From: Nonomuraea guangzhouensis
Lineage (GTDB): Bacteria > Actinomycetota > Actinomycetes > Streptosporangiales > Streptosporangiaceae
Assembly (NCBI RefSeq): GCF_019396345.1
Contig: NZ_JAHKRM010000026.1
Span: 124,001-188,000 of the forward strand
Length of the DNA: 64,000 nucleotides
Reading direction: 5' to 3'
A program made the position numbers and the translations under genes. This document shows positions 1-7,378 of the stretch, piece by piece. Position 1 is the first letter of the stretch, and each line of letters begins with the position of its first letter. The notes beneath the pieces were generated by a model. The model worked only from the letters and a program-made list of their open reading frames with translations, made no database searches and was not told where the DNA came from.

Positions 1-115
1 CACGGACGGTCCCCCGGGGCTTTCTCGGTAGTTGTCGTTCTCGACAGTTAACGTCTCATTGGATCACAGAAGGCTCCACAACGCGTGAAACAGGCATGAC
101 CCGCGCGCTAATCTA

Positions 116-177
116 CCTGCGGATTTCGTAGCTGTTACATACCGTTCCTGCGGATCTCGGATTTCTTGCATACTGTT
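116..177 (+). repeat. Tandem pair of 31-bp imperfect direct repeats upstream of the aminotransferase gene
   Basis: Bases 116-146 and 147-177 align at about 24 of 31 positions. Both begin CCTGCGGAT and end CATAC(C/T)GTT. They lie 74 bases before the ATG at 251 and are the only structure I see in the 250-base leader. They could be a regulator's double binding site; an Lrp-type activator is a reasonable guess because an alanine dehydrogenase gene follows in the same direction, but that is inference. Confidence 0.5.
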
Positions 178-250
178 GCGACGCTTTCGCTTGGCAAACC
201 CGAGGTGAACATGCAGACTGTGGGGAGATCGGACACGAGGGAAGATAATC

Positions 251-1633
251 ATGACGCAGCCGGAAAACGAGATTCTCAAGGCCGCGCAGGATCACCTGTG
301 GTTGCACTTCACCAGGCACAGTGCCTACCAGCAGTCGGAGATCCCGACCATCGTTCGCGGTGAGGGCTCCTACATCTACGACATCCACGGCAAGCGCTAC
401 CTGGACGGCCTGGCCGGACTCTTCGTGGTCCAGGCCGGTCACGGCCGGAGCGAGCTGGCCGAGGCGGCCGCCAAGCAGGCGCAGGAGCTGGCCTTCTTCC
501 CGCTGTGGTCGTACGCGCACCCGAAGGCGGCCGAGCTGGCCGAGCGGCTGGCGAGCCTGACTCCGGGCGACCTCAACAGGGTCTTCTTCACCACCGGCGG
601 TGGCGAGGCGGTCGAGTCCGCCTGGAAGCTGGCCAAGCAGTACTACAAGCTGGTCGGCAAGCCGCTCAAGCACAAGGTCATCAGCCGCCAGATCGCCTAC
701 CACGGCACCCCGCAGGGCGCCCTGTCGATCACCGGTATCCCGGCGTTCAAGCAGATGTTCGAGCCGCTCGTGCCCGGCTCGGTGCGGGTGCCGAACACGA
801 ACCACTACCGCGCCGACGAGATCACCGGCGTCAAGGGGATGAGCCCGGAGGAGTACGGCATCTGGGCCGCCGACCGGGTCGCCCGCGCGATCGAGATGGA
901 GGGCCCCGACACGGTGGCCGCCGTCTTCGCCGAGCCGGTGCAGAACGCCGGCGGCTGCTTCCCGCCCCCGGCCGGCTACTGGCAGCGGCTGCGCGAGATC
1001 TGCGACGAGTACGACGTGCTGCTCGTCTCCGACGAGGTCATCTGCGCCTTCGGCCGGCTCGGCACGATGTTCGGCGGCGAGAAGTTCGACTACGTGCCCG
1101 ACATCATCACCTGCGCCAAGGGTCTGACCAGCGGCTACTCGCCCATCGGGGCGATGATCGTGCACGACCGGCTGTTCGAGCCGTTCAAGAGCGGCGACGA
1201 GATGTTCGCGCACGGCTACACCTTCGGCGGCCACCCGGTCTCCGCGGCCGTGGCGCTGGCCAACCTCGACATCTTCGAGCGCGAGGACCTGCTCGGCCAC
1301 GTCACCAAGAACGAGCCGCTCTTCCAGGCCACCCTCGACGGGCTCAAGGACCTGCCGATCGTCGGCGACGTCCGGGGCGCCGGTTACTTCTGGGGCATCG
1401 AGCTGGTCAAGGACAAGGCCACCAAGGAGACGTTCACCGCCGAGGAGTCGGAGCGGCTGCTGCGCGGGTTCCTGTCGAAGGCACTGTTCGACGCCGGGCT
1501 CTACTGCCGGGCCGACGACCGTGGCGACCCCGTCATCCAGCTCGCGCCGCCGCTCATCGCGGGGCCGAAGGAGTTCGACGAGATCGGGTCGATCCTCCGC
1601 AACGTGCTCACCGAAGCGTGGGCTCGCCTCTAA
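251..1633 (+). CDS. Class III (omega-type) PLP-dependent aminotransferase, aspartate aminotransferase family
   Basis: Transfers an amino group between an amine or omega-amino acid and an oxo-acid such as pyruvate, using pyridoxal phosphate in the cytosol. The 460-residue length is normal for the class III family. The cofactor lysine is in CAKGLTSGYSPIGA near residue 289, preceded by the conserved VSDEVICAFGRLG stretch that holds the PLP-ring aspartate. A TTGGGEAVE phosphate-binding loop lies near residue 117. The ATG at 251 has GGGAAG seven bases upstream. Alanine dehydrogenase follows 27 bases downstream on the same strand, so the two probably form an operon in which alanine made or used by the transaminase is cycled with pyruvate and ammonia. 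The exact substrate cannot be read from the sequence. Confidence 0.93.
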   Translation: MTQPENEILKAAQDHLWLHFTRHSAYQQSEIPTIVRGEGSYIYDIHGKRYLDGLAGLFVVQAGHGRSELAEAAAKQAQELAFFPLWSYAHPKAAELAERLASLTPGDLNRVFFTTGGGEAVESAWKLAKQYYKLVGKPLKHKVISRQIAYHGTPQGALSITGIPAFKQMFEPLVPGSVRVPNTNHYRADEITGVKGMSPEEYGIWAADRVARAIEMEGPDTVAAVFAEPVQNAGGCFPPPAGYWQRLREICDEYDVLLVSDEVICAFGRLGTMFGGEKFDYVPDIITCAKGLTSGYSPIGAMIVHDRLFEPFKSGDEMFAHGYTFGGHPVSAAVALANLDIFEREDLLGHVTKNEPLFQATLDGLKDLPIVGDVRGAGYFWGIELVKDKATKETFTAEESERLLRGFLSKALFDAGLYCRADDRGDPVIQLAPPLIAGPKEFDEIGSILRNVLTEAWARL

Positions 1634-1660
1634 CGCTTTAACGGAACGAAAGGATCCGCG

Positions 1661-2776
1661 ATGAAGATCGGCGTGCCTGCCGAGGTCAAGAACCACGAAT
1701 ACCGAGTCGCCGCAACCCCGGCAGGCGTGCACGAGCTGGTCCGCCACGGCCACGACGTGACCGTCCAGCGAGGTGCGGGCCTGGGCTCGCACATCCCGGA
1801 CGAGGAATACCTGGCGGCGGGCGCGAAGATCATCGACAGCGCCGACGCGGTGTGGGGCGAGTCGGAGATGGTGCTCAAGGTCAAGGAGCCGATCGCCGAG
1901 GAGTACCACCGGCTGCGCGAGGGCCTGGTGCTGTTCACCTACCTGCACCTGGCCGCCTCCCGGCCGTGCACCGACGCGCTGCTCGGCGCGAAGACGACGG
2001 GCATCGCGTACGAGACCGTGCAGGTCGGCCACACGCTGCCGCTGCTCGCCCCGATGTCCGAGGTCGCCGGCCGGCTGGCCCCGCAGGTGGGGGCGTACAA
2101 CCTGATGCGCTTCAACGGCGGGCGCGGCGTGCTGCCGGGCGGCGTGCCCGGCGTGGCCCCGGCCAAGGTGGTCGTGATCGGCGGCGGCGTCTCCGGCCTG
2201 AACGCCGCCCAGATCGCCGTCGGCATGGGCGCGGACGTCACCGTGCTCGACACGAACGTCGACCGCCTGCGCTTCATCGACGCCATCTACCAGGGCCGGC
2301 TCAAGACGCTGGTCTCGACGTCGTACGCGATCGAGCGGGAGGTGCTGAACGCCGACCTGGTCATCGGCGCGGTCCTGATCCCGGGCGCCAAGGCCCCGAC
2401 GCTGGTCTCGAACGAGCTGGTCTCGCGCATGAAGGCGGGTTCGGTGCTCGTCGACATCGCCATCGACCAGGGCGGCTGCTTCGAGGACTCGCGCCCGACC
2501 ACGCACGCCGAGCCGACCTACACCGTGCACGGCTCGATCTTCTACTGCGTGGCGAACATGCCGGGCTCGGTGGCCAACACCTCCACCTACGCCCTGACCA
2601 ACGCGACGCTCCCGTACGCCGTCAAGCTGGCCGACCAGGGCTGGCGCGAGGCGCTCAAGGCCGACGCCGGCCTGGCGGGCGGGCTCAACACCTATGACGG
2701 GCTGCTCACCAACGGTCCGGTGGCGCAGGCACTCGAACTGCCGTTCACGCCGGTGACCGAAGTCCTCGTCGCCTGA
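1661..2776 (+). CDS. ald: Alanine dehydrogenase
   Basis: Catalyses the reversible NAD-dependent oxidative deamination of L-alanine to pyruvate and ammonia. The 371 residues match the family length and start with the typical MKIGVPAEVKNHEYRVA. Family residues are visible: the substrate lysine in LKVKEPI, the catalytic histidine in LFTYLHLA, and the NAD-binding glycine motif VVVIGGGVSGLNAAQ near residues 168-182. A GAAAGGATC ribosome site precedes the ATG. It sits 27 bases after the aminotransferase gene and is likely co-transcribed, linking alanine pools to nitrogen release. Confidence 0.97.
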   Translation: MKIGVPAEVKNHEYRVAATPAGVHELVRHGHDVTVQRGAGLGSHIPDEEYLAAGAKIIDSADAVWGESEMVLKVKEPIAEEYHRLREGLVLFTYLHLAASRPCTDALLGAKTTGIAYETVQVGHTLPLLAPMSEVAGRLAPQVGAYNLMRFNGGRGVLPGGVPGVAPAKVVVIGGGVSGLNAAQIAVGMGADVTVLDTNVDRLRFIDAIYQGRLKTLVSTSYAIEREVLNADLVIGAVLIPGAKAPTLVSNELVSRMKAGSVLVDIAIDQGGCFEDSRPTTHAEPTYTVHGSIFYCVANMPGSVANTSTYALTNATLPYAVKLADQGWREALKADAGLAGGLNTYDGLLTNGPVAQALELPFTPVTEVLVA

Positions 2777-2780
2777 GCCC

Positions 2781-2820
2781 TCTCAGCCTGAGCTGTCTCA
2801 GGCTGAGCTGTCTCAGGCTG
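2781..2820 (+). repeat. 15-bp tandem repeat, about 2.7 copies, after ald
   Basis: The unit TCTCAG(C/G)CTGAGCTG repeats at 2781, 2796 and, partially, 2811. Because the unit is itself near-palindromic (CAGCCTGAG/CTCAGGCTG), the array can fold into alternative hairpins just after the ald stop codon. Confidence 0.7.
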
Positions 2821-2845
2821 GGGCAGATAGCGAGCAGTAGCTTGA

Positions 2846-2878
2846 GCGTCCGATAGCGCGAGTGGTGCTATCGGACGC
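2846..2878. terminator. 12-bp perfect hairpin between convergent genes ald and the Sel1 gene
   Basis: GCGTCCGATAGC at 2846-2857 pairs perfectly with 2867-2878 across a 9-base loop. It overlaps the stop codon of the minus-strand Sel1 gene (2868-2870). There is no clear T-run on either side, so it is probably a bidirectional stem-only terminator or a 3' end stabiliser. Confidence 0.6.
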
Positions 2879-4256
2879 CGAGCCGTTGGCGCAGGTCGCG
2901 GGCCGTGGCCAGGACGTGGTCGATCTCGCCGGGGCTGGGCCAGGGCGCGCTGCCCGGACGCAGCAGCGTGCCGCGTACCGACGCCAGATACTCGATCGCG
3001 CTGGAGTGCAGGCCGCTACGCCGCACCAGCCAGCCCAGCACGTCCGCGTGGTCGTGCAGCGGCCTGGTCGCCAGGTCCCAGGTGCCGAGGATCTCGGCCA
3101 GCTCGGGTACGCCCAGCGAGACGCCGCCCCTGCGACCGGTGGCGGCCGCGGCCAGCTCGGCCCGCGCGGCCAGCTCGGGCTCGGCCAGCCGGTTCCACGC
3201 CGGGGGTGGCGGGTCGGCCAGCCATCGCGCGGCCTCGTCCGTCTCCCCGGACGCCGACAGCAGCCCGGCCAGCTCGATGGCCGCCTGGTGATGCCCGGCC
3301 AGCGCGGCCTGGCGGAACCAGTGCCGCCCACCCGCCAGATCACCGAACTCGGCGATGAGCAGCAGCCCGAAGTGGAAGGCGGACTCGGCGTCGCCGCTGG
3401 CCGCCGCCCGGCCGAACCAGTGGCCGGCCCCCGCGGGATCGCCGAGCTCGACGCAGACGAACCCGGCCATCCGCTGATCCGCCAACCGGCCCGCGTTGGC
3501 GGCCCGCTCGAACCAGGCACGGGCCGTACGCAGATCCCCGTGACTCAGCGCGATGCCGCCGAGCTGCGAGGCGGCACCCGGATGCTCGCTCTTGGCGGCC
3601 AGCCGGTAGTACGCCTCGGCCCCCTCAGGGTCGCGGCTGGCCTGGAGGAACAGACCGAGACAGTAGGCCGACTCGGCATGGCCCTCGCGCGCGGCGTACT
3701 CCCACCAGTGCAGGGTCTCCTCGTCCTCGCCCGCCGCGTACGCCAGGAAGCCCAGATCGTGCGCGGAGGCCGCGTCGCCGTCGGCGGCCGCCCTGCGGTG
3801 CCACTCGCGCGCCGCCGCGACCTCGCCGCCGTCCTCGCAGACCAGCGCCAGTCGCCGGGCGGCCGTCCTGGAGCCCTCACGGGCCGCGGTCTCGAACCAC
3901 CTTCTGGCGGCCTCGACGTCTCCGCGCTGCTCCAGCAGCATCGTCGCCAGGTTGACCGCGGCCTCGACGTCGCCGGTGGCGGCGGCCAGTTTGTACCAGG
4001 AGACGGCCTCATCCAGGCTGCCGTGCTTCTCGTGCCAGACGCCCAGGTTGTAGGCGCTGTCGATGTTGCCGCCCGCCGCCGCCCGTTCCCACCACTCCTT
4101 GGCCGCCGACCGGTCGCCGCGCTGCGCGCACAGCCGGCCGAGCCGGTGCGCCGCCTGCGGGTCGCCCGCCTGCGCGGCCATCAGCAGCTCAGGCTCGTCT
4201 CCCACGCGTGGCGCCGGAACGGCCGGCGCCGCCACCTCCTCTTGCCACCACGCCAT
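2868..4256 (-). CDS. Sel1/TPR-like repeat protein
   Basis: A soluble 462-residue protein built almost wholly of Sel1-like tetratricopeptide repeats of about 35 residues. Each has the pattern LG.....GD...A..WW.RAA..G. A..LG, with ten or more units through the chain. Such repeats form helical scaffolds for protein binding, and no catalytic domain is visible. The reading frame could extend to 4349, but that would overlap the next gene, and the segment before MAWWQEEV lacks repeat character, so the start at 4256 is preferred. No strong ribosome site is visible. Its partner is unknown. It converges with ald. Confidence 0.85.
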   Translation of the reverse strand: MAWWQEEVAAPAVPAPRVGDEPELLMAAQAGDPQAAHRLGRLCAQRGDRSAAKEWWERAAAGGNIDSAYNLGVWHEKHGSLDEAVSWYKLAAATGDVEAAVNLATMLLEQRGDVEAARRWFETAAREGSRTAARRLALVCEDGGEVAAAREWHRRAAADGDAASAHDLGFLAYAAGEDEETLHWWEYAAREGHAESAYCLGLFLQASRDPEGAEAYYRLAAKSEHPGAASQLGGIALSHGDLRTARAWFERAANAGRLADQRMAGFVCVELGDPAGAGHWFGRAAASGDAESAFHFGLLLIAEFGDLAGGRHWFRQAALAGHHQAAIELAGLLSASGETDEAARWLADPPPPAWNRLAEPELAARAELAAAATGRRGGVSLGVPELAEILGTWDLATRPLHDHADVLGWLVRRSGLHSSAIEYLASVRGTLLRPGSAPWPSPGEIDHVLATARDLRQRLGVR

Positions 4257-4306
4257 GGGCACAGGGTGCCAGGTAATCGAGAGAATGCGAACAGTAATCG
4301 CCGACG

Positions 4307-5314
4307 CTAGGAGAAGTTGATGTACCCGATGTACATCCCCATCCCGCATACGTAGCGAAGTGACCCTGGGCGTTGTGATGGCAGGCGTACCGTCGCGGGC
4401 AGGGCGAAGTCCCGCCCGGCGATCGTGACCGTCCGGGTGCAGCCCTGATCGGCCAGCTTGAAGACGATGTCGACGGGCACTCCCGCGCGCGCGGTCACCA
4501 TCGCGGGCCGGTAGCCGTCGCGCGTCGCCCAGACGGTGACCGTACGGGCGGCTGTGGATTCATCGGTGGCCGGCCCCGGACCCGCTTCGGTGGTGGCCGA
4601 TCCCGGAGCCGCGAGTGTGGATTCAGTGATGGCCGACCCCGGTGGCGCGAGCCAGCCGCCCAGACTGACCCCCGAGCCGACCGTCCACAGGCCGGCCACG
4701 AGCGCCGCCACCCCGGCCAGCCTGGCGAGCCTGGTCCGCGAGACCCGCCGCAGGACCCAGCCCAGCAGCGCGAAGGCAGGCGCCGTGCCGATCACGAACC
4801 CGGCCATCACCGCCGCGCCGCCCAGCGGCGACCCGCTGGAGACCGCGACCATCTCCATGCCCAGCGTCACTCCACAGGGGATGAGGATGGTGGCCGCGCC
4901 CAGCAAGGGTGCGCTGCCGACCGCGTTGCGGATCGCGCTGCGGACCGCACTGCTGGCCTCGCGCCTGGGGGTCTCGTCGCAGCCGGACTGTCGCCGCCGC
5001 CGGAGCAGCCTGGTCGCGTACGCGATGACCATGATGCCCGCCGCCACCAGCAGCAGCGCCCGCACCTCCGGGGGCAGGCTGACGGCCGAACCGACAAGGC
5101 CGAGCAGCACCCCGGCGGCCGAGTAGGAGACCAGCCGGCCCGCGAGGAACCAGGCCACGAGCACCGGATCGCGCGACGGCCGCTCACAGCCGCCTGAGGT
5201 GAGGCCCACGAGCAGGCCGCCCTGTACTGCCGTACAGGACGCGGTCCCCGCCACGAGTCCGGCGACGAGCCCGCTGGCGAGCAGGGCGAGAGGCTGCACG
5301 CTCAGCAGCTGCAC
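4307..5314 (-). CDS. TauE/UreH (DsbD_2)-like membrane protein with C-terminal cupredoxin-like domain
   Basis: A 335-residue inner-membrane protein. Residues 1-220 carry about six hydrophobic segments with family-type motifs, including an N-terminal segment containing ASCTAVQGG and an ILIPCGVTLGME segment, as in UreH/DsbD_2 proteins of metal or redox handling. A low-complexity linker (repeated PGSA.TE) follows. The last 90 residues resemble an EfeO/cupredoxin-type beta domain ending in RYVCGMGMYIG, whose Cys and two Met could bind copper. A copper or heavy-metal role is likely but inferred. The neighbouring short SHOCT protein is on the same strand upstream. Confidence 0.8.
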   Translation of the reverse strand: MQLLSVQPLALLASGLVAGLVAGTASCTAVQGGLLVGLTSGGCERPSRDPVLVAWFLAGRLVSYSAAGVLLGLVGSAVSLPPEVRALLLVAAGIMVIAYATRLLRRRRQSGCDETPRREASSAVRSAIRNAVGSAPLLGAATILIPCGVTLGMEMVAVSSGSPLGGAAVMAGFVIGTAPAFALLGWVLRRVSRTRLARLAGVAALVAGLWTVGSGVSLGGWLAPPGSAITESTLAAPGSATTEAGPGPATDESTAARTVTVWATRDGYRPAMVTARAGVPVDIVFKLADQGCTRTVTIAGRDFALPATVRLPSQRPGSLRYVCGMGMYIGYINFS

Positions 5315-5374
5315 TGGCCGCAGAACCGGGCGATCGACTGCATACGAGCCCCCACTTCTCGACAGTCCCTAGAA

Positions 5375-5389
5375 GCAACGTAACGTTGC
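5375..5389. promoter_or_regulatory. 15-bp palindrome upstream of the UreH-like gene
   Basis: GCAACGT-A-ACGTTGC has seven-base perfect arms around one centre base, 60 bases upstream of the minus-strand start at 5314. It is a candidate operator for that gene; no linked regulator gene is adjacent. Confidence 0.45.
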
Positions 5390-5433
5390 GAACCGGGTGC
5401 GGCCAGTAACAGTTCTTTCACCCGCCGGGACGG

Positions 5434-5670
5434 TTAGCTCTTGAGTACCGACATCCGCTCGAAGTACTCGTCGTCGGTCATCTCGCCGCGAGCGTACCGC
5501 TCGGCGAGGATCCGCTCCGCCGACCCCGTCGCGCTGACCTCGGTACGCCGGCGACCCTTCTGCCAGGCCCGGGCGCCCAGGGCGACGAGGGCCACCCAGA
5601 ACAGACCCCAGAGAACCGGAATGATCGGCCAGAAGCCAGCGCCCCAGCCCCAATGCGTCATCGTGTTCAT
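5434..5670 (-). CDS. Small membrane protein with C-terminal SHOCT domain
   Basis: A 78-residue protein. The first 20 residues (MNTMTHWGWGAGFW) lead into one hydrophobic segment, PVLWGLFWVALVALGA. A basic loop follows, then the SHOCT motif ILAERYARGEMTDDEYFERM at the C-terminus, which is typical of oligomerisation domains at the ends of short membrane proteins. The ATG at 5670 is preferred over the one at 5706 because GGAAG lies five bases upstream and the extra segment has no family character. It lies directly upstream of the UreH/cupredoxin gene, a pairing common in actinobacterial copper-related loci. Confidence 0.85.
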   Translation of the reverse strand: MNTMTHWGWGAGFWPIIPVLWGLFWVALVALGARAWQKGRRRTEVSATGSAERILAERYARGEMTDDEYFERMSVLKS

Positions 5671-5783
5671 GTCTTCCAGGGTCGCCGCCGGATGAGCCCG
5701 GCACATCAGACCCTCGGCGCGTCCTGAGCTTCACCCAGGGGAGTGTTCGGCCTCGTTCGTCGTACGCCCGCGGTGGTAGCCGG

Positions 5784-6530
5784 TCAGGCCCTGGCCTCGA
5801 TCAGGAAACGGGTGGAATGGGCGACGAACGGTCCGTCTTCCTGGATGCGTTCGTGCAGCTCGCGCAGCTCTTTTCGATAGCGGCCGACCGAGAAGTCCGG
5901 CACGGTCCAGATGACCTTGCGCAGGAAGTAGATCACCGCGCCGATGTCCCGGAACTCCATCCGCAGCGACTCGGCCCGGAGGTCGGTCACGGTGAGCCCG
6001 GCCTGCTCGGCCGCTGCCCTGGCCTTCTCGGGGTCGCGGCTGGAGCCGTCCAGCGGGCCCAGGAAGTATTCGCTCAGCTCGACGACACTGCGCGGGCCGA
6101 CCTGCTGCGAGAAGTAGGTGCCGCCCGGCCTGAGGATCCGGGCGATCTCCGCCCACCAGGTGTGTACCGGGTGGCGGCTGACGACCAGGTCGAAGGTGTC
6201 CGCGCGGAACGGCAGGCGCGGCCGCTCGTCGTCGGCCACCAGCGCGGCGCCGCGGGGCCGCAGCCGCCTGGCGGCCAGGGCGAGGTTGGGCGGCCACGAC
6301 TCGGTGGCGACGGTGATCGGCGGGAGCTTCGGAACCCCGGCCAGGATCTCGCCGCCGCCGGTCTCGATGTCGAGCGCGGCCTCGGCCGTGGCCATCCGGC
6401 CGGCCAGGAGACGGGCGTACCCCCAGGAGGGGCGGGCCTCCGTCGCCCGGCCATCGAGCCAGGAGAAGTCCCAGCCGTCCACGGAGACCGACTCGGCCTC
6501 TTCGACCAGGTCGTCGAACGTGCGGTTCAT
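5784..6530 (-). CDS. Class I SAM-dependent methyltransferase
   Basis: A 248-residue cytosolic methyltransferase with a SAM-binding fold. Motif I is ALDIETGGGEILAG (residues 52-65), the acidic loop is in ALVADDERPRLPF, motif IV is DTFDLVVSRHPVHTW, and a post-motif stretch ILRPGGTYFSQQVG follows, as in the methyltransferase 11/25 group. The C-terminal 110 residues are variable and probably bind the acceptor, which cannot be identified. It is transcribed alone, downstream of the Clp-N gene. Confidence 0.9.
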   Translation of the reverse strand: MNRTFDDLVEEAESVSVDGWDFSWLDGRATEARPSWGYARLLAGRMATAEAALDIETGGGEILAGVPKLPPITVATESWPPNLALAARRLRPRGAALVADDERPRLPFRADTFDLVVSRHPVHTWWAEIARILRPGGTYFSQQVGPRSVVELSEYFLGPLDGSSRDPEKARAAAEQAGLTVTDLRAESLRMEFRDIGAVIYFLRKVIWTVPDFSVGRYRKELRELHERIQEDGPFVAHSTRFLIEARA

Positions 6531-6618
6531 CCTTCGAGCCTGTCAAGGGGGTGGCTCGCGATCAACTCGATTTCCCCGCACACCGCCTTGTTCTTAGGCG
6601 GCCAGGGTTAAGTGGCCA

Positions 6619-6660
6619 GGTTTAGGCGGCCCGGTTTAGGCGGCCCGGTTTAGGCGGCCA
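6619..6660. repeat. 14-bp tandem repeat (3 copies) across the Clp-N stop codon
   Basis: GGTTTAGGCGGCC(C/A) occurs at 6619, 6633 and 6647, preceded by a degenerate copy near 6605. The last unit encodes the final two alanines and the TAA stop of the Clp-N gene on the minus strand, so each copy carries a TAA in that orientation. Confidence 0.8.
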
Positions 6661-7117
6661 GCCGATCGCGAACCTCCGTGCGGTCGATGCCGAGGTGGTC
6701 GATCAGCGCGGCCACGGGATCGGGCCGTCCCTGGGCGAGCAGGGCCAGCAGGAGCTGGGCCGGGCCGGCGGTGTTCCTGACCTTGCGGGTGGTCGCCTTG
6801 ATCGACTGATTGATCGCCGCCCGCGCGCTGGAGGTCAGCGCGGTGCCCGGCACCGCCGGATGCTTGCGCGGCCGGGCCGGTGGCACCTCACCCACGTCGA
6901 TCCCGAGCGCCCGCAGCGCCGCCCGGTCGAGCTCCTCGAGCGCTGCCCGCGCCCGTTCCAGATCCACGCCGAGCGCCTGGGCGGGGGCCTGACCCGGATC
7001 ACGCAGCAGCCCGAGCAGCAGATGCTCGGTCCCCAGCCGCCGATCGCCGCGCTGCCTGGCCTCCTCCAGCGCCGCGGTCACGACCACCGCGAACGGGCTC
7101 TTCTCCATCCCGAACAT
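6650..7117 (-). CDS. Clp N-terminal repeat domain protein
   Basis: A 155-residue protein carrying two Clp-N repeats and no AAA+ domain. The first contains ALEEARQRGDRRLGTEHLLLGLLRD near residues 15-39 and the second AGPAQLLLALLAQGRPDPVAALID near 115-138. Such stand-alone Clp-N proteins may act as adaptors or decoys for ClpC/ClpP substrate selection; the role here is inferred. The ATG at 7117 lies 7 bases after the stop of the HTH gene, so the two are an operon. Confidence 0.88.
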   Translation of the reverse strand: MFGMEKSPFAVVVTAALEEARQRGDRRLGTEHLLLGLLRDPGQAPAQALGVDLERARAALEELDRAALRALGIDVGEVPPARPRKHPAVPGTALTSSARAAINQSIKATTRKVRNTAGPAQLLLALLAQGRPDPVAALIDHLGIDRTEVRDRLAA

Positions 7118-7124
7118 ACGAACC

Positions 7125-7328
7125 TCACTTTCCGTACTTCGCGTGCACCGACTGCCGTGACATGCCGAGCGCGTCGCCGATCTGCTCCCACGTCCACCCC
7201 TGCTCCCTGGCCAGGGCCACGGAGACGGCCTCGACCTGCTCGGCCAGCCGGTGCAGCGCGCCGACCGCGCGCAGCCCCATGGCGGGGTCGTTCGACTTGA
7301 TGCGCTCAGAGAGTTCTCCCATGTCCAC
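7125..7328 (-). CDS. Small helix-turn-helix protein
   Basis: A 67-residue cytosolic protein. Residues 45-66 (TWEQIGDALGMSRQSVHAKY) form a clear homeodomain/sigma-4-type helix-turn-helix. The N-terminal half is an amphipathic helix with ALHRLAEQVEAVSVALAREQ. This HTH plus stand-alone Clp-N pair is a recurrent actinobacterial arrangement. A GTG at 7328 and an ATG at 7322 are both possible. The GTG coincides with the transcription start predicted from the promoter at 7358-7335, which suggests a leaderless mRNA. It probably represses itself and the divergent monooxygenase through the inverted repeat at 7332-7374. Confidence 0.88.
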   Translation of the reverse strand: MDMGELSERIKSNDPAMGLRAVGALHRLAEQVEAVSVALAREQGWTWEQIGDALGMSRQSVHAKYGK

Positions 7329-7331
7329 CCT

Positions 7332-7374
7332 GTCAGGCTAGGTTGACAGGGCTGCTTTGTCAATCTAGCCTGAC
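7332..7374. promoter_or_regulatory. 17-bp inverted repeat forming two overlapping, face-to-face promoters
   Basis: GTCAGGCTAGGTTGACA (7332-7348) is repeated in inverse orientation at 7358-7374 with one mismatch, across a 9-base spacer. Each arm holds the -35 (TTGACA) of one promoter and the -10 (TAGCCT) of the other, with 17-base spacing both ways. Plus strand: TTGACA 7343-7348 and TAGCCT 7366-7371. Minus strand: TTGACA 7363-7358 and TAGCCT 7340-7335. Predicted transcription starts fall on or next to the start codons of both genes (7379 and 7328). Confidence 0.75.
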
Positions 7375-7378
7375 GGCC

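Noticed and set aside
113..2530. Long minus-strand open frame (805 codons) opposite the aminotransferase and ald genes
   Set aside because: It is the GC-driven antisense shadow of two clearly recognised genes; its translation is Arg/Gly/Asp/His-rich low complexity.
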